Shown here: positions 43,829 through 53,700 of the stretch, piece by piece
Position numbering within the stretch: position 1 is the stretch's first letter
Layout: each line of letters starts with the position of its first letter
From: Paenibacillus_S vulneris
GTDB lineage: Bacteria > Bacillota > Bacilli > Paenibacillales > NBRC-103111
Direction of reading: 5' to 3'
NCBI RefSeq assembly: GCF_039543185.1
Contig: NZ_BAABJG010000006.1
Location: 844,518-908,517, forward strand
Length of the DNA stretch: 64,000 bases
Position numbers and translations under genes: made by a program
Notes under the pieces: model-generated
Seen by the model: the letters and a program-made list of their open reading frames with translations, nothing else
Database searches by the model: none
Told to the model about the DNA's origin: nothing

Positions 43829-45712
43829 TTACACCATGATTTTGCAAATATCGTTCGTGAATTCTACCGGATCCTGAATCGGCAAGCCTTCGATAAGAAG
43901 AGCTTGGTTGTACAGCAGCTGAGTATACAGATTAAACTTCTCTTTATCTTTGCTGTATGCATCCTTCAACGATTGGAACACCTCATGGTTCACGTTGATT
44001 TCAAGAACCTTGTCTGCTTTGACGTCCTGGCTGTTCGGCATCGCTTTTAGGATTTTTTCCATCTCAATGGTCAATTCGCCCTCTGTAGACAAGCAGACCG
44101 GATGGGTTTTCAGACGTTTGGACGCTTTAACCTTCTTCACTTTATCCGTCAGCAGCCCTTGCATCGCTTCGAAGAGCTCCTTCGTGCCGCTCTCCTCCGT
44201 CTCCGCCGCCTTATCGTTCGCATCCTCGGATTCGATGCCTAGGTCGCCGCTCGATACGGATTTGAATTCCTTCTCCTTGTAGCTCATGATCATTTTGATC
44301 GCGAACTCGTCGATATCGTCGGTGAAGTAGAGGATTTCATAGCCTTTGTCCGCCACCAGCTCGGTCTGAGGCAGCTTCTCGATTCTTTCGATCGATTCTC
44401 CGGCTGCATAGTAGATGTACTTCTGATCTTCCGGCATTCTCGATACGTATTCCTCCAGCGTAACGAGCTTCTTCTCCTTGGAGGAGTAGAATAACAGCAG
44501 ATCCTGCAGCACGTCTTTGTTGGCGCCATAATCGTTGTACACGCCGAACTTCAGCTGTCTGCCGAACGATTTGTAGAACTTCTCGTAGTTGTCTCTTTCG
44601 TCCTTCAGCATGCTTTGCAGCTGGCTTTTGATTTTGTTCTTGATGTTTTTGGCGATCAAGGTCAGCTGACGGTCATGCTGCAGCATTTCTCGGGAAATGT
44701 TCAGCGACAAGTCCTCGGAATCGACCATCCCTTTCACGAAGCTGAAATAGTCCGGGAGCAGCTCGGAGCACTTGTTCATGATCAGCACGCCGTTGGAGTA
44801 CAGCTCAAGCCCCTTCTCGTATTCCTTCGTGTAGTAGTCGAACGGAGTGTTCTCCGGAATAAAGAGAATCGCATTGTATACCACGGCGCCGTCGGCGCTG
44901 ATATGAATATGCTTGAGCGGCTTGTCGAAGCCGTAGCGCTTTTCAAAATAAAACTGATCGTAATCCTCCTGCTTCAGCTCGCTTTTGTTTTTGCGCCAGA
45001 TCGGTACCATGCTGTTGATCGTTTGTTCCTCGGTGTATTCCTCAAGCTCCTCCGAGTTGTCGGCCTTAGGACGCTGCCCCTTGACATCCATCTTGATCGG
45101 GTAACGGATGAAGTCAGAGTACTTTTTGATAATCGCCTTGAGACGATATTCCTCCAAATACTCGTCATACTGATCCTCTTCGGTATTTTGCTTGATTTTC
45201 AAAATAATTTCCGTACCTACGGAATCCTTCTCGCAAGGAACGATCGTGAAGCCGTCGGCTCCCTCGGATTCCCATTTGTAAGCTTCATTGCTGCCCAAAG
45301 GCTTGCTGATAACCGTCACAACATCTGCTACCATGAAAGCGGCATAGAAGCCGACACCGAACTGGCCGATAATGTTGTGGCCGTCCTTCGCTTCGTTCTC
45401 TTTTTTGAAAGCGAGCGAGCCGCTCTTGGCAATAACGCCCAGGTTATTTTCAAGCTCGTCTCTCGTCATCCCGATCCCAGTATCGGAAATCGTCAGGGTA
45501 CGGTTCGCCTTGTCGGCCGTCACTTTAATGAAGTAGTCGGACTGGTTGAATACCAAAGTATCGTCGGTTAACGCTTTATAGTAAATTTTGTCGATCGCAT
45601 CGCTGGCATTGGAAATAAGCTCTCTTAGAAAAATCTCACGCTGCGTATAGATGGAGTTAATCATCATTTCCAGCAATCTTTTGGATTCTGCTTTAAACTG
45701 TTGTTTGACCAC
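43829..45712 (-). CDS. htpG: Molecular chaperone HtpG (Hsp90)
   Basis: The 627-residue Hsp90 starts at a GTG eight nt after AAAGGAG; a longer frame reads through the binding site. The N-terminal ATPase has RELISNASDAIDK, SDTGIGMT, and IGQFGVGFYAAFMVAD. The middle domain (about 220-490) and the C-terminal dimerisation domain are complete, and no EEVD tail is present. It is a cytoplasmic chaperone. A perfect CIRCE element precedes it, so it should be repressed by HrcA, unlike htpG of B. subtilis, which lies outside the HrcA regulon. Confidence 0.97.
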   Translation of the reverse strand: MVKQQFKAESKRLLEMMINSIYTQREIFLRELISNASDAIDKIYYKALTDDTLVFNQSDYFIKVTADKANRTLTISDTGIGMTRDELENNLGVIAKSGSLAFKKENEAKDGHNIIGQFGVGFYAAFMVADVVTVISKPLGSNEAYKWESEGADGFTIVPCEKDSVGTEIILKIKQNTEEDQYDEYLEEYRLKAIIKKYSDFIRYPIKMDVKGQRPKADNSEELEEYTEEQTINSMVPIWRKNKSELKQEDYDQFYFEKRYGFDKPLKHIHISADGAVVYNAILFIPENTPFDYYTKEYEKGLELYSNGVLIMNKCSELLPDYFSFVKGMVDSEDLSLNISREMLQHDRQLTLIAKNIKNKIKSQLQSMLKDERDNYEKFYKSFGRQLKFGVYNDYGANKDVLQDLLLFYSSKEKKLVTLEEYVSRMPEDQKYIYYAAGESIERIEKLPQTELVADKGYEILYFTDDIDEFAIKMIMSYKEKEFKSVSSGDLGIESEDANDKAAETEESGTKELFEAMQGLLTDKVKKVKASKRLKTHPVCLSTEGELTIEMEKILKAMPNSQDVKADKVLEINVNHEVFQSLKDAYSKDKEKFNLYTQLLYNQALLIEGLPIQDPVEFTNDICKIMV

Positions 45713-45796
45713 GAAAAGTTCTCCTTTCAAAATAAACATCGTCAAAGTAGGATAAGTTGCTGCACAGATGATAGGCCGGATAACTGCCCTTCCATT

Positions 45797-45823
45797 TTAG
45801 CACTCGTTTGTTGTGAGTGCTAA
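45797..45823. promoter_or_regulatory. CIRCE element (HrcA operator)
   Basis: TTAGCACTC-N9-GAGTGCTAA is an exact match to the CIRCE consensus. It lies at the expected transcription start of htpG. Confidence 0.95.
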
Positions 45824-45833
45824 CTCTTCCTTT

Positions 45834-45863
45834 TATATACCATATTCGAATTTTTCATGTCAA
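45834..45863 (-). promoter_or_regulatory. htpG promoter
   Basis: TTGACA (45858-45863) and TATATA (45834-45839) are separated by 18 nt on the minus strand, directly upstream of the CIRCE. Confidence 0.8.
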
Positions 45864-45884
45864 CCTCTTCTTCGGTTTACCTGG

Positions 45885-45973
45885 CAATTTAATGAGGTCG
45901 CGGCCTGGCGGCGTACCCCCGGTTTCGAAGACAAATGGAACTCCCTTCGAGGTACTTCCCGCCATTAAATTTG
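45885..45973. repeat. Nested foldback element
   Basis: Three nested inverted blocks lie between the htpG promoter and the LRR gene. They are CAATTTAATG against CATTAAATTTG, then GGCGG-TACC against GGTA-CCGCC, then TTCGAAG against CTTCGA around a short loop. On the minus strand the same DNA is an open frame of about 50 codons that looks codon-like (PFVFETGGTPPGRDLIKL) but has no start or binding site of its own. It may be a repeated palindromic unit or a remnant. No known family is recognised. Confidence 0.5.
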
Positions 45974-46065
45974 TCCTCTCTCCTGTAAAACCGGATTCTC
46001 CTGCTAATAAATAGATGAACCTCTGACGATATATCCAGTTAGTTAAGAATTCAACTGGATGAAGG

Positions 46066-47634
46066 ATGTGTAGTTTGTTGGCAAAATCGTTATGCACTAC
46101 CTTAGGAGCGCTGTTCATCTGTCTGATCTTCATAGCCCCCGGAAGCTTGAAGGCGGAGGAAGCGCTCATTCCGGATGCTAATCTGGAAGCAGCGGTTCGC
46201 ATGCAGCTATCCCGGATGCAGGAGCCTCTGGACAAAGCAGATCTGGAACAGCTGATTTCGTTGTCTCCTCAAGATCCATCCCAAAAAATCAAAAGCCTGG
46301 AAGGTCTGCAGTATGCACCGAACCTTCGAACCCTAATAATCCCTGGGCACGAGATTCAACAGCTGGAGCCACTGCAAAACTTGAAACAGCTGGAATTCCT
46401 CGTTATTGCGGGAAATAAAGTGGAAAGCCTGGAAGCCCTTCGTAATGATACCGGGTTGAAACGGCTGCTAATCGATAATTCGGATATTGAGAACATCGAG
46501 CCGCTATCCGGCCTGAACCAGCTGACGGATTTGCTTATGAGCAATAACCGTGTCCAGGATCTGTCCGCCTTGAGGGGCCATCCGCTTCGCTGGATCAGCA
46601 TGTCGAACAATCAGGTCGAGGATTTGTCTGCGCTGCGCGATATCCCGACTCTCCAGACGTTATATGCTGACCAGAACCGGATCAGCCATATCGAGGTGCT
46701 GCTGGAGCTTCCGAAGTTAAAAGAGGTTCATCTAGCAAGCAATCCGTTAGACGAGCAGGCTGATGCGGTTATTTCAAAGCTTCGGGAGCGCGGTGTTAAA
46801 GTCGTTACCGTAGCAGAGGAAGCAGGCAAGCCCGCAAGCCGTGCCATTCGGGTCATTTTGGATGCGAATTCCGTCCCGTTCAGCTCTCCACCCTTTATTA
46901 CCGATTCAACGGCCATGGTTCCATTTCGGCCTATATTTGACCGTTTAGGGATTAAGATCGCATGGGACGAAAAGACACGAACGATCAACGGGACTAAAGA
47001 TGGAATTCAACTTCAGCTGCAGATCGATAATCCTGTCGCTGTGGTCAATGGGAAGGCGGTTACGCTCCCCGCAGCCCCCGCTCTTATTGACGGCAGCACC
47101 TTCGTTCCTGTCCGGTTTATTTCCGAGGCCGCCAGCGCCAAAGTAGACTGGAATGAACAAACAAACGACATTATCATCCAAAGCAAGAAGCAATACCAAA
47201 GCAAGGACGGCAAATTTCAGTTTACTGCGTACGGGCTGTGGAGAGATTTGAACGACGAAATGGATACCGGCGAGGCTGAGCTGGCGATCCGCTACTTCAA
47301 CTACACGATGCTGCTGATATATTCTGATCCCAAGTTGGCCGAGGATTCAAAAAGCAATAAGCTGGATTCCTATTTGGAATGGATTAAAGGCGTACACAGC
47401 ATTACTAAGGATACCTTACTAGAGGAGAAAAAGATCAAGGTGCTCGGCTTCGACGCAGTTCAACTCACTTATGTGAACAATGACGACTATGACAAGCGGA
47501 TCGATACCATGATCGTGTTTGAAACGGATTCTTATTTCTATAATATCCTCCATTCCTCTTACGAGAGTGAATACAAAAGCTCTATGAAGCAATTCCAAGA
47601 AATTCTGGATACCATGACGTTTCATGAAAAATAG
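46066..47634 (+). CDS. Secreted LRR protein with copper-amine-oxidase-like N domain
   Basis: The 522-residue protein has a signal peptide (cut near LKA-EEA). Five or so leucine-rich repeats of the internalin type follow (about 65-225, each with N-x-L-E-D-L/I-x-x-L). A copper amine oxidase N-terminal-like domain (about 265-375, with VPFRPIFDRLGIKIAWD and FVPVRFISEAASAKVDWN) and a C-terminal domain of about 140 residues without a known fold complete it. CuAO_N-like domains are common in secreted Paenibacillus proteins and are probably wall- or sugar-binding. ATG 46066 is shown, but TTG 46075 is better placed from GAAGGA. Confidence 0.8.
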   Translation: MCSLLAKSLCTTLGALFICLIFIAPGSLKAEEALIPDANLEAAVRMQLSRMQEPLDKADLEQLISLSPQDPSQKIKSLEGLQYAPNLRTLIIPGHEIQQLEPLQNLKQLEFLVIAGNKVESLEALRNDTGLKRLLIDNSDIENIEPLSGLNQLTDLLMSNNRVQDLSALRGHPLRWISMSNNQVEDLSALRDIPTLQTLYADQNRISHIEVLLELPKLKEVHLASNPLDEQADAVISKLRERGVKVVTVAEEAGKPASRAIRVILDANSVPFSSPPFITDSTAMVPFRPIFDRLGIKIAWDEKTRTINGTKDGIQLQLQIDNPVAVVNGKAVTLPAAPALIDGSTFVPVRFISEAASAKVDWNEQTNDIIIQSKKQYQSKDGKFQFTAYGLWRDLNDEMDTGEAELAIRYFNYTMLLIYSDPKLAEDSKSNKLDSYLEWIKGVHSITKDTLLEEKKIKVLGFDAVQLTYVNNDDYDKRIDTMIVFETDSYFYNILHSSYESEYKSSMKQFQEILDTMTFHEK

Positions 47635-47689
47635 ATGTGAATTTGATCGCCAGATCGTATCAATTATCACATCCATTAATAAAAGCAGC

Positions 47690-47724
47690 AACAGCGCGGT
47701 CAGGGCCTGAAGCCCTTTCCGCGC
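47690..47724. terminator. GC-rich hairpin between convergent genes
   Basis: AGCGCGG-AGGGC and GCCCT-CCGCGCT pair with a 5-nt loop and small internal mismatches. It lies between the LRR gene and the giant SLH gene and lacks a T-tract. Confidence 0.55.
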
Positions 47725-47767
47725 TGATCTGCATTGCAGCTAAAGCTGAAACAAAGTATTACTATTG

Positions 47768-50700
47768 CTATTTCTGCATACGCAGCAGCAAGGTGACGGC
47801 TTCCGCCCGCGTCGTGCGGTCGTTCGGAGCAAAATTCCCCCGCTCCCGTCCCTGGACGAGTCCCTTCTGCTGTGCCGCGGCAGCGTAGCCCCTGGCCCAG
47901 GCCGGTATGCTCTCCGCATCGGAGAACATTCCGTTCACTGATTCAGGCGAAGCCGGAGCAAGCCGGAAGGCTTTGGCCGCCATCGTCATCATTTCGGCGC
48001 GGGTCACTTGCGCGTCGGGCCGGAATGTGCCGTCTTCGTAGCCGTTCACGATGCCGCCCTGTACGGCTGCCCCTACTGCCGGGGCAGCCCACGCAGGAAT
48101 GGCATTCCTGTCGGTAAACGGAATGGCTTCCGCGCCAAGTCGTCCTTGTGCTGAATCTATCGTCTGCATAAGCATGACGACGAATTGCGCGCGGGTTACC
48201 GCTTCATCCGGGCGGAACGTGCCGTCTTCGAACCCGCTCACTATACCGCAGCCCGCGGCCTCCGTCACGTTTTGCTCTGCCCAATGCCCCGGCATATCCG
48301 TAAAATGAACAGCTGGAGCCGGTGCGTAGCATCGTTGGGCCTTGCCGTCAGCAGGCTTCTCGGGCTGCTTTGGCTCTTCTGCCGGTTTGGCTCCTTCTTC
48401 CGGAGGCAGAATCACTGCCGGCGAAGAACCGGAGGATCCTCCCCTGGAACCCGAAGGCGGTGCCCGATGAACGATAACCGTGTAAGAAAGCTTCGTCTTC
48501 CTATCCTGCGCCGTTACCTGAATGTCCATGACATTATTTCCTATTTGCAGAGGAATCGCTTCCGATGCCTGCCCGTTAGGAATTGCCTTGCCATTCAGCG
48601 TGATTTGCGAATCCGGCTCATAGACCGAAGCAGTCACCGTCGTTTGGACTGCCCCGTAGCCTGCATATACGTCATAGGCTGTTATTCCGCTGTCAAAAGA
48701 AGGGGTTAACACACCCGCGGAGAACGTTAGCCCCGTCAGACTGACCTTAGAACTTGGTTGGCGATGGACATCCACGGTATAGGACTGCGTACTAACTCCA
48801 TCCTGAGCCGTAACCAATACGGTAATCGGATTGGATCCTACCTTCAACCCTATCGGCTGCGACGGTTTGCCGCTTGCCGCAGGCTGGCCGTTGATGGTCA
48901 ACGTCGCATTGCGGTCATATACGGAAGCTGTTACCGTTGTGCTGGCCGTTTCATTCCCTGCTGTCGTCTCGTAATGGAAGACGCCGCTGTTGAACGAAGG
49001 GCTTAAGTCTCCCGTGGAGAGCTGAAGGCCGTTCAATAACCCATTCGAGCTCGGTATCCGTATCACATCCACCTCATAGGATTGTGTCGTAACACCGTCC
49101 TGAGCCGTCACAGTAACCTTGACCGGATTGCTTCCTACCTTCAATTCAAGCGGCACGCTGCCGCTGCCGTTCGTAACGGAAACGCCGTTGATTTGAAGCG
49201 CTGCAGCCGGACTGGAAGCCCTGGCTTGAACCGTTATAGAGTATACATTATTCGTAACGGTCGAGGTATATCGGGTAACCCCCTTGTCAAACTGCGGGCT
49301 GAGGATTGCAGGACTCACGCTTAATTCCGCCAAGCCCGTATCATTCGAAGGTTCTCTAGTTATGGTCACCGTATACGGCTGAACGGTAATTCCATCCTGA
49401 GCCGTAACCTGTACCGTGAAGGTTTGCGATCCTACTTGAAGGCTGACCGGGTTCGATACGGACTGGCCGTTTTGCAGGATTTGCACGGTCGCATTAGCAT
49501 CCGCAGGAGCCGCAATGATTGACGTGCTCTTGGTTTCATACGGTGCCTTGGCCGTGTAGCTGTAAGTCGTACTTGTGACCGTTTCATTCAAGGCCACGCC
49601 GCTCAGCTCCAGCGTCCCGAGCCCTGCATTATCCGAAACTACGGTGAATCGGTTTTCCGCAGACACCGTACTTACATTCCCTGCCGCGTCAGCAGCTTGA
49701 GCCTGAACCGAATGCAGGCCTAAAGCAAGTCCGGCTGCAGGAGCATAGCTCCATTTCCCTTCGGTATCCGCCTTCACATCCGCCGTTCGAGTCCCATCCA
49801 CATACACGCTAATAGTGACGCTGGATTCTGAGGTTCCCGAAATTTCAGGCTTACTCCGGTTCGTCACGCTGCCGTCGACCGGATGAAGAACTACAGGAGC
49901 CGCTGGCGCTATCGTATCAACGATAAAGGCATGTTCAATCGATACCGGGCTCATATTGCCAGCCGCATCTATCGCTTGAGCCTTCACGAAGTGCTGTCCT
50001 TCGCTTAGCGGAGAGGCAGGAGTAAATTCCCAGCTTCCGCTGCTATCGGCGGCAATTGAAGCATTCGCTCCACCATCCAGTGTAATCCGGATGGATGCGG
50101 AAGCCTCAGCGCTTCCTCGAAGGACAGGCTGTGCCGTACTCAGAACCGCTCCCTCTGCCGGCGCCTCTATAACAGGGGCCTGAGGGGACTCTGTATCAAT
50201 GGTCCACGAAACGGCGGCAGATGCAGGACTCGTATTCCCTGCGGCATCCTTCGCGGTTGCTTGCACGCTGTGCGTTCCGTCAACGATAGCCGCTGTTGGC
50301 GTATAGGCCCATTGACCGCTGCCGTCTGCCTTCACGACCGCAGCTTCGCTGCCGTCCAAGCGGATCTGAATCTCGGCACCCGCTTCAGCGGTTCCCGAGA
50401 TGACAGGCCTGTTGACCGCGGATAGGGTACCATCCACGGGCGATAGTACGATCGGCGCCAAAGGCGCTGCGGTGTCTACCGTCCAAGTCAATGCCGCCGA
50501 AGCCGGGCTGGTATTCCCTGCGGCATCCGCTGCCTTGGCGCTCAGCGTATGCAGCCCATCCGATAAAGCGGCGGCCGGGACGAATGTCCATTTCCCTTCG
50601 GTATTCGCCTCGGTCGTACCAGCAGGAACCGCATCAACATCAATCGTTACGGTAGAAAGGGCTTCCGCCGTTCCCGTTATGTTAGGCTTGGCGTCGGCCA

Positions 50701-53700
50701 TTACGGCGTCCTGTACAGGGTACAGGATATCCGGCGCATCCGGGGCCACAGTGTCTACAGTGAAGAGGAGCTCTTCACTCGTTTCGCTTGAATTTCCGGC
50801 TGCATCTATGGCGACGGCAGATATCGTATGCACCGAGTCCGTTAATGGCACGGAGATCGAATAGGACCAATGTCCGCTGGAATCTGCAGCGGCCAAAGGC
50901 ATGTCATTGCCGTCGATAGAGACCTTGACCGCCGCCCCTGCTTCTGCCGTACCCCGAATGACGGGCTTATTATTGCTCGTCACAGCCCCGGACGCCGGTG
51001 AGGTAAGGATAGGAGCTGCCGGTGCCGTACGGTCAATCTGTACCTGGGCAGTTGAAGCAGGCCCAACATTACCCGCTTGATCGACCGATCTGGCGCTGAT
51101 GATGGTTTGACCTTCCGCCATAATGGACAGCTCGCTGCTGTAGATCGTCCAATCCAAAGCAGCTGCGCCGGACAAGCTGTATTCGGTCCGGACCACGCCG
51201 GAACCGCCGGCGTCCGTTCCGGCTGTTATGGCTACGGGCACCGCCTCGGCCGACGTCCAGCCGCTCACTCCGGGCGTCACGACAGGTGCCGCCGGCGGCG
51301 TCCGGTCTATTGATACGCTGTGGGTCTGAACCTCGCTTTGATTACCGGCCTTATCTACTGTTCTTGCACTGACCGTAGTCTGACCCTCTGCGGTTATGTT
51401 TAGCTCGGCTGTATAAGGCGACCAGCCTAAGGTTACCGCTCCGCTCAGGCTGTACTCCACCTTTTGTACTCCTGAGCCGCCGTCATCCGTTCCGGCCGTT
51501 ATCGTAACCGGCACGCTATCTGCTGCTGTCCAGTCGGTCGTTCCGGCAATGACCGGAGCCGTCGGAGCTGTCTTATCTATCGAGACGGTTCGTGCTGCAG
51601 CTACGCTTCTATTCCCGGCGTTGTCTACAGTTCTTGCCGTAATCGTGGTCTGGCCCTCAGCCGACAGGACGATGGCTCCTGTGTAGGGAGTCCAGTCCAA
51701 AGCTGTTGCTCCCGTTAAGCTGTACTCTGTACGCTGTACCCCGGAGCCACCGTTATCCGTCCCGGCTGTAACCGTAACGTTAACATTCTCCGGCGTCCAG
51801 GTCGAAGCGCTTGCGCTTAGGGTCGGAGACGTCGGCACCGTTCGATCGATTTGGACCACCGTCGACGTAGGGCTGCTAACGTTGCCCGCATGATCTACGG
51901 TTCGGGACGTTACCGTCGTCTGACCTTCTTTATCGATCACGATGGGTGCCGTGTACGCTGTCCAGGCAAGTGTCGTCGCACCGGTTAAGCTATACTCCGT
52001 CCGCTTCACCCCCGAACCTCCGCTATCCGCCCCATCTGCTGCCGATACAGTAACTGCAGCAGCGGACGTCCAGCCCGTCACACTAGGAGTAAGCGTCGGC
52101 GATTGCGGCGCGATTTTGTCAATGAGCTGGGCAGCCGTGCTAGTCGTACTCACATTGCCGGCATTATCCACCGTTCTTGCCGACACGGTCGTCGTGCCCC
52201 CCGAAGTGATAGCAATAGGGGCTGTATAGGGAGTCCAGTCCAACATAGTCGCACCGGACAAGCTGTACTCCACCCGGTTGACACCCGAATGGCTGTCTGT
52301 TCCCGGTGTTATCGTTACATTCACATTCGATGAAGTCCACGAGCCGCCTGGCGGGGATATCGTAGGAACGGCAGGCGGTGTCCGATCGATCTTTACCGTC
52401 TTGCTGCTCACCGCACTGATATTGCCTGCCTTGTCTATAGTTCTTGCAGCTATATCCGTTTGGCCTTCGGCAGTGACAGTTATGGTTCCTGCATAGGTTG
52501 TCCAGCCCGCAACGGTCGCTCCGCTCAAGCTGTATTCCGTACGATTCACTCCCGAGCCGCTATCCGTTCCGCCTGTAATCGTTACATCGACACTCGCGCC
52601 GTTCGACCATGCTATCGATGCCGGATTCACGGCTGGAGCGGTGGGGAGCGTCTTATCTACTTGAACCGTAGCTGTCCCCATCGCACTGATATTGCCCGCA
52701 TTATCCATACTTCTTGCTTCAATAACCGTTTGCCCTTCAGCGCTGATCGTGAACGGACCTCCATAAGCAGTCCAGCTCCCCCCTGAGAGCCTGTACTCCG
52801 TTTTGCCGACCCCTGAGCCGCCGTCCGTTCCGGGAGTTATCGTGACGGAAACGTCGTTCTTGCTCCAGGCTGTCGTCGCCGGGGTAACGATCGGCTTTGT
52901 CGGTGCGGTTTTATCTATATTGATGTCCGCCGTGCTTTCCGTACTGATGTTGCCTGCATTGTCAATGGCCCTGGCCTTGATCGTGGTTTGCCCCTCCGCC
53001 GTAACCGTAACCGTTCCTGTGTAGGTTATCCAGTCGAGTGTCGTGGCTCCCGTCATGCTGAACTCCAGCCTGTTCACTCCCGAGCCTGCCGTATCCGCTG
53101 CTCCCGTTAGCGTAAATGTCACATCCGTACTCGACCACGAAGATGAGGAACGATTGATGGCAGGAGCCGTCGGCGAGACCCGGTCTATTTTGACGGCAGC
53201 TGTTGTGGTAGAGCTCAGATTTCCGGCATTGTCCACCGTTCTTGTGCTGATTTGGGTCTGCCCGGAATTGGTGATCGTTATTGGCGTCCCCTCCGTATAA
53301 GGTGTCCAGTCCTGCGCGGTCGCACCGGACAAGCTGTATTCGGTTCGATTGACGCCGGATTCCGCATCCGTACCGGGAGCTATCGTCAAATGGACATCTG
53401 CAGCCGTCCAATCACTTGGAGCTCCTGAAATAACCGGTGCCGTCGGAGGGGTAAAATCAAACGTCAGCTTATAAACCGACCGATTATCCACGTAATCCTT
53501 ATTGTATCCGCCCATAAGATACACGTCATTTCCTATTGGTATCATACTGGCATTGACCAAGCTATCCAGATTCGGATTGTCTTTTACCCATGTATCGGTA
53601 TCCGGATCATATAGATAAAAATAATTATTGCCCATCACTAACACCTTACCATTAGTAAGCGTCACCTGGGCATGTCTAAAAAAAGTATTTCCCCCATCAT

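Noticed and set aside
44615..45571. A 318-codon plus-strand frame opposite htpG
   Set aside because: It is a mirror of a highly conserved gene with no start signal and no family match.
48000..53500. Periodic repeats that could suggest a CRISPR array or satellite
   Set aside because: The period of about 265 bp matches Ig-like protein repeats, the copies are divergent, and there are no short direct repeats with spacers.
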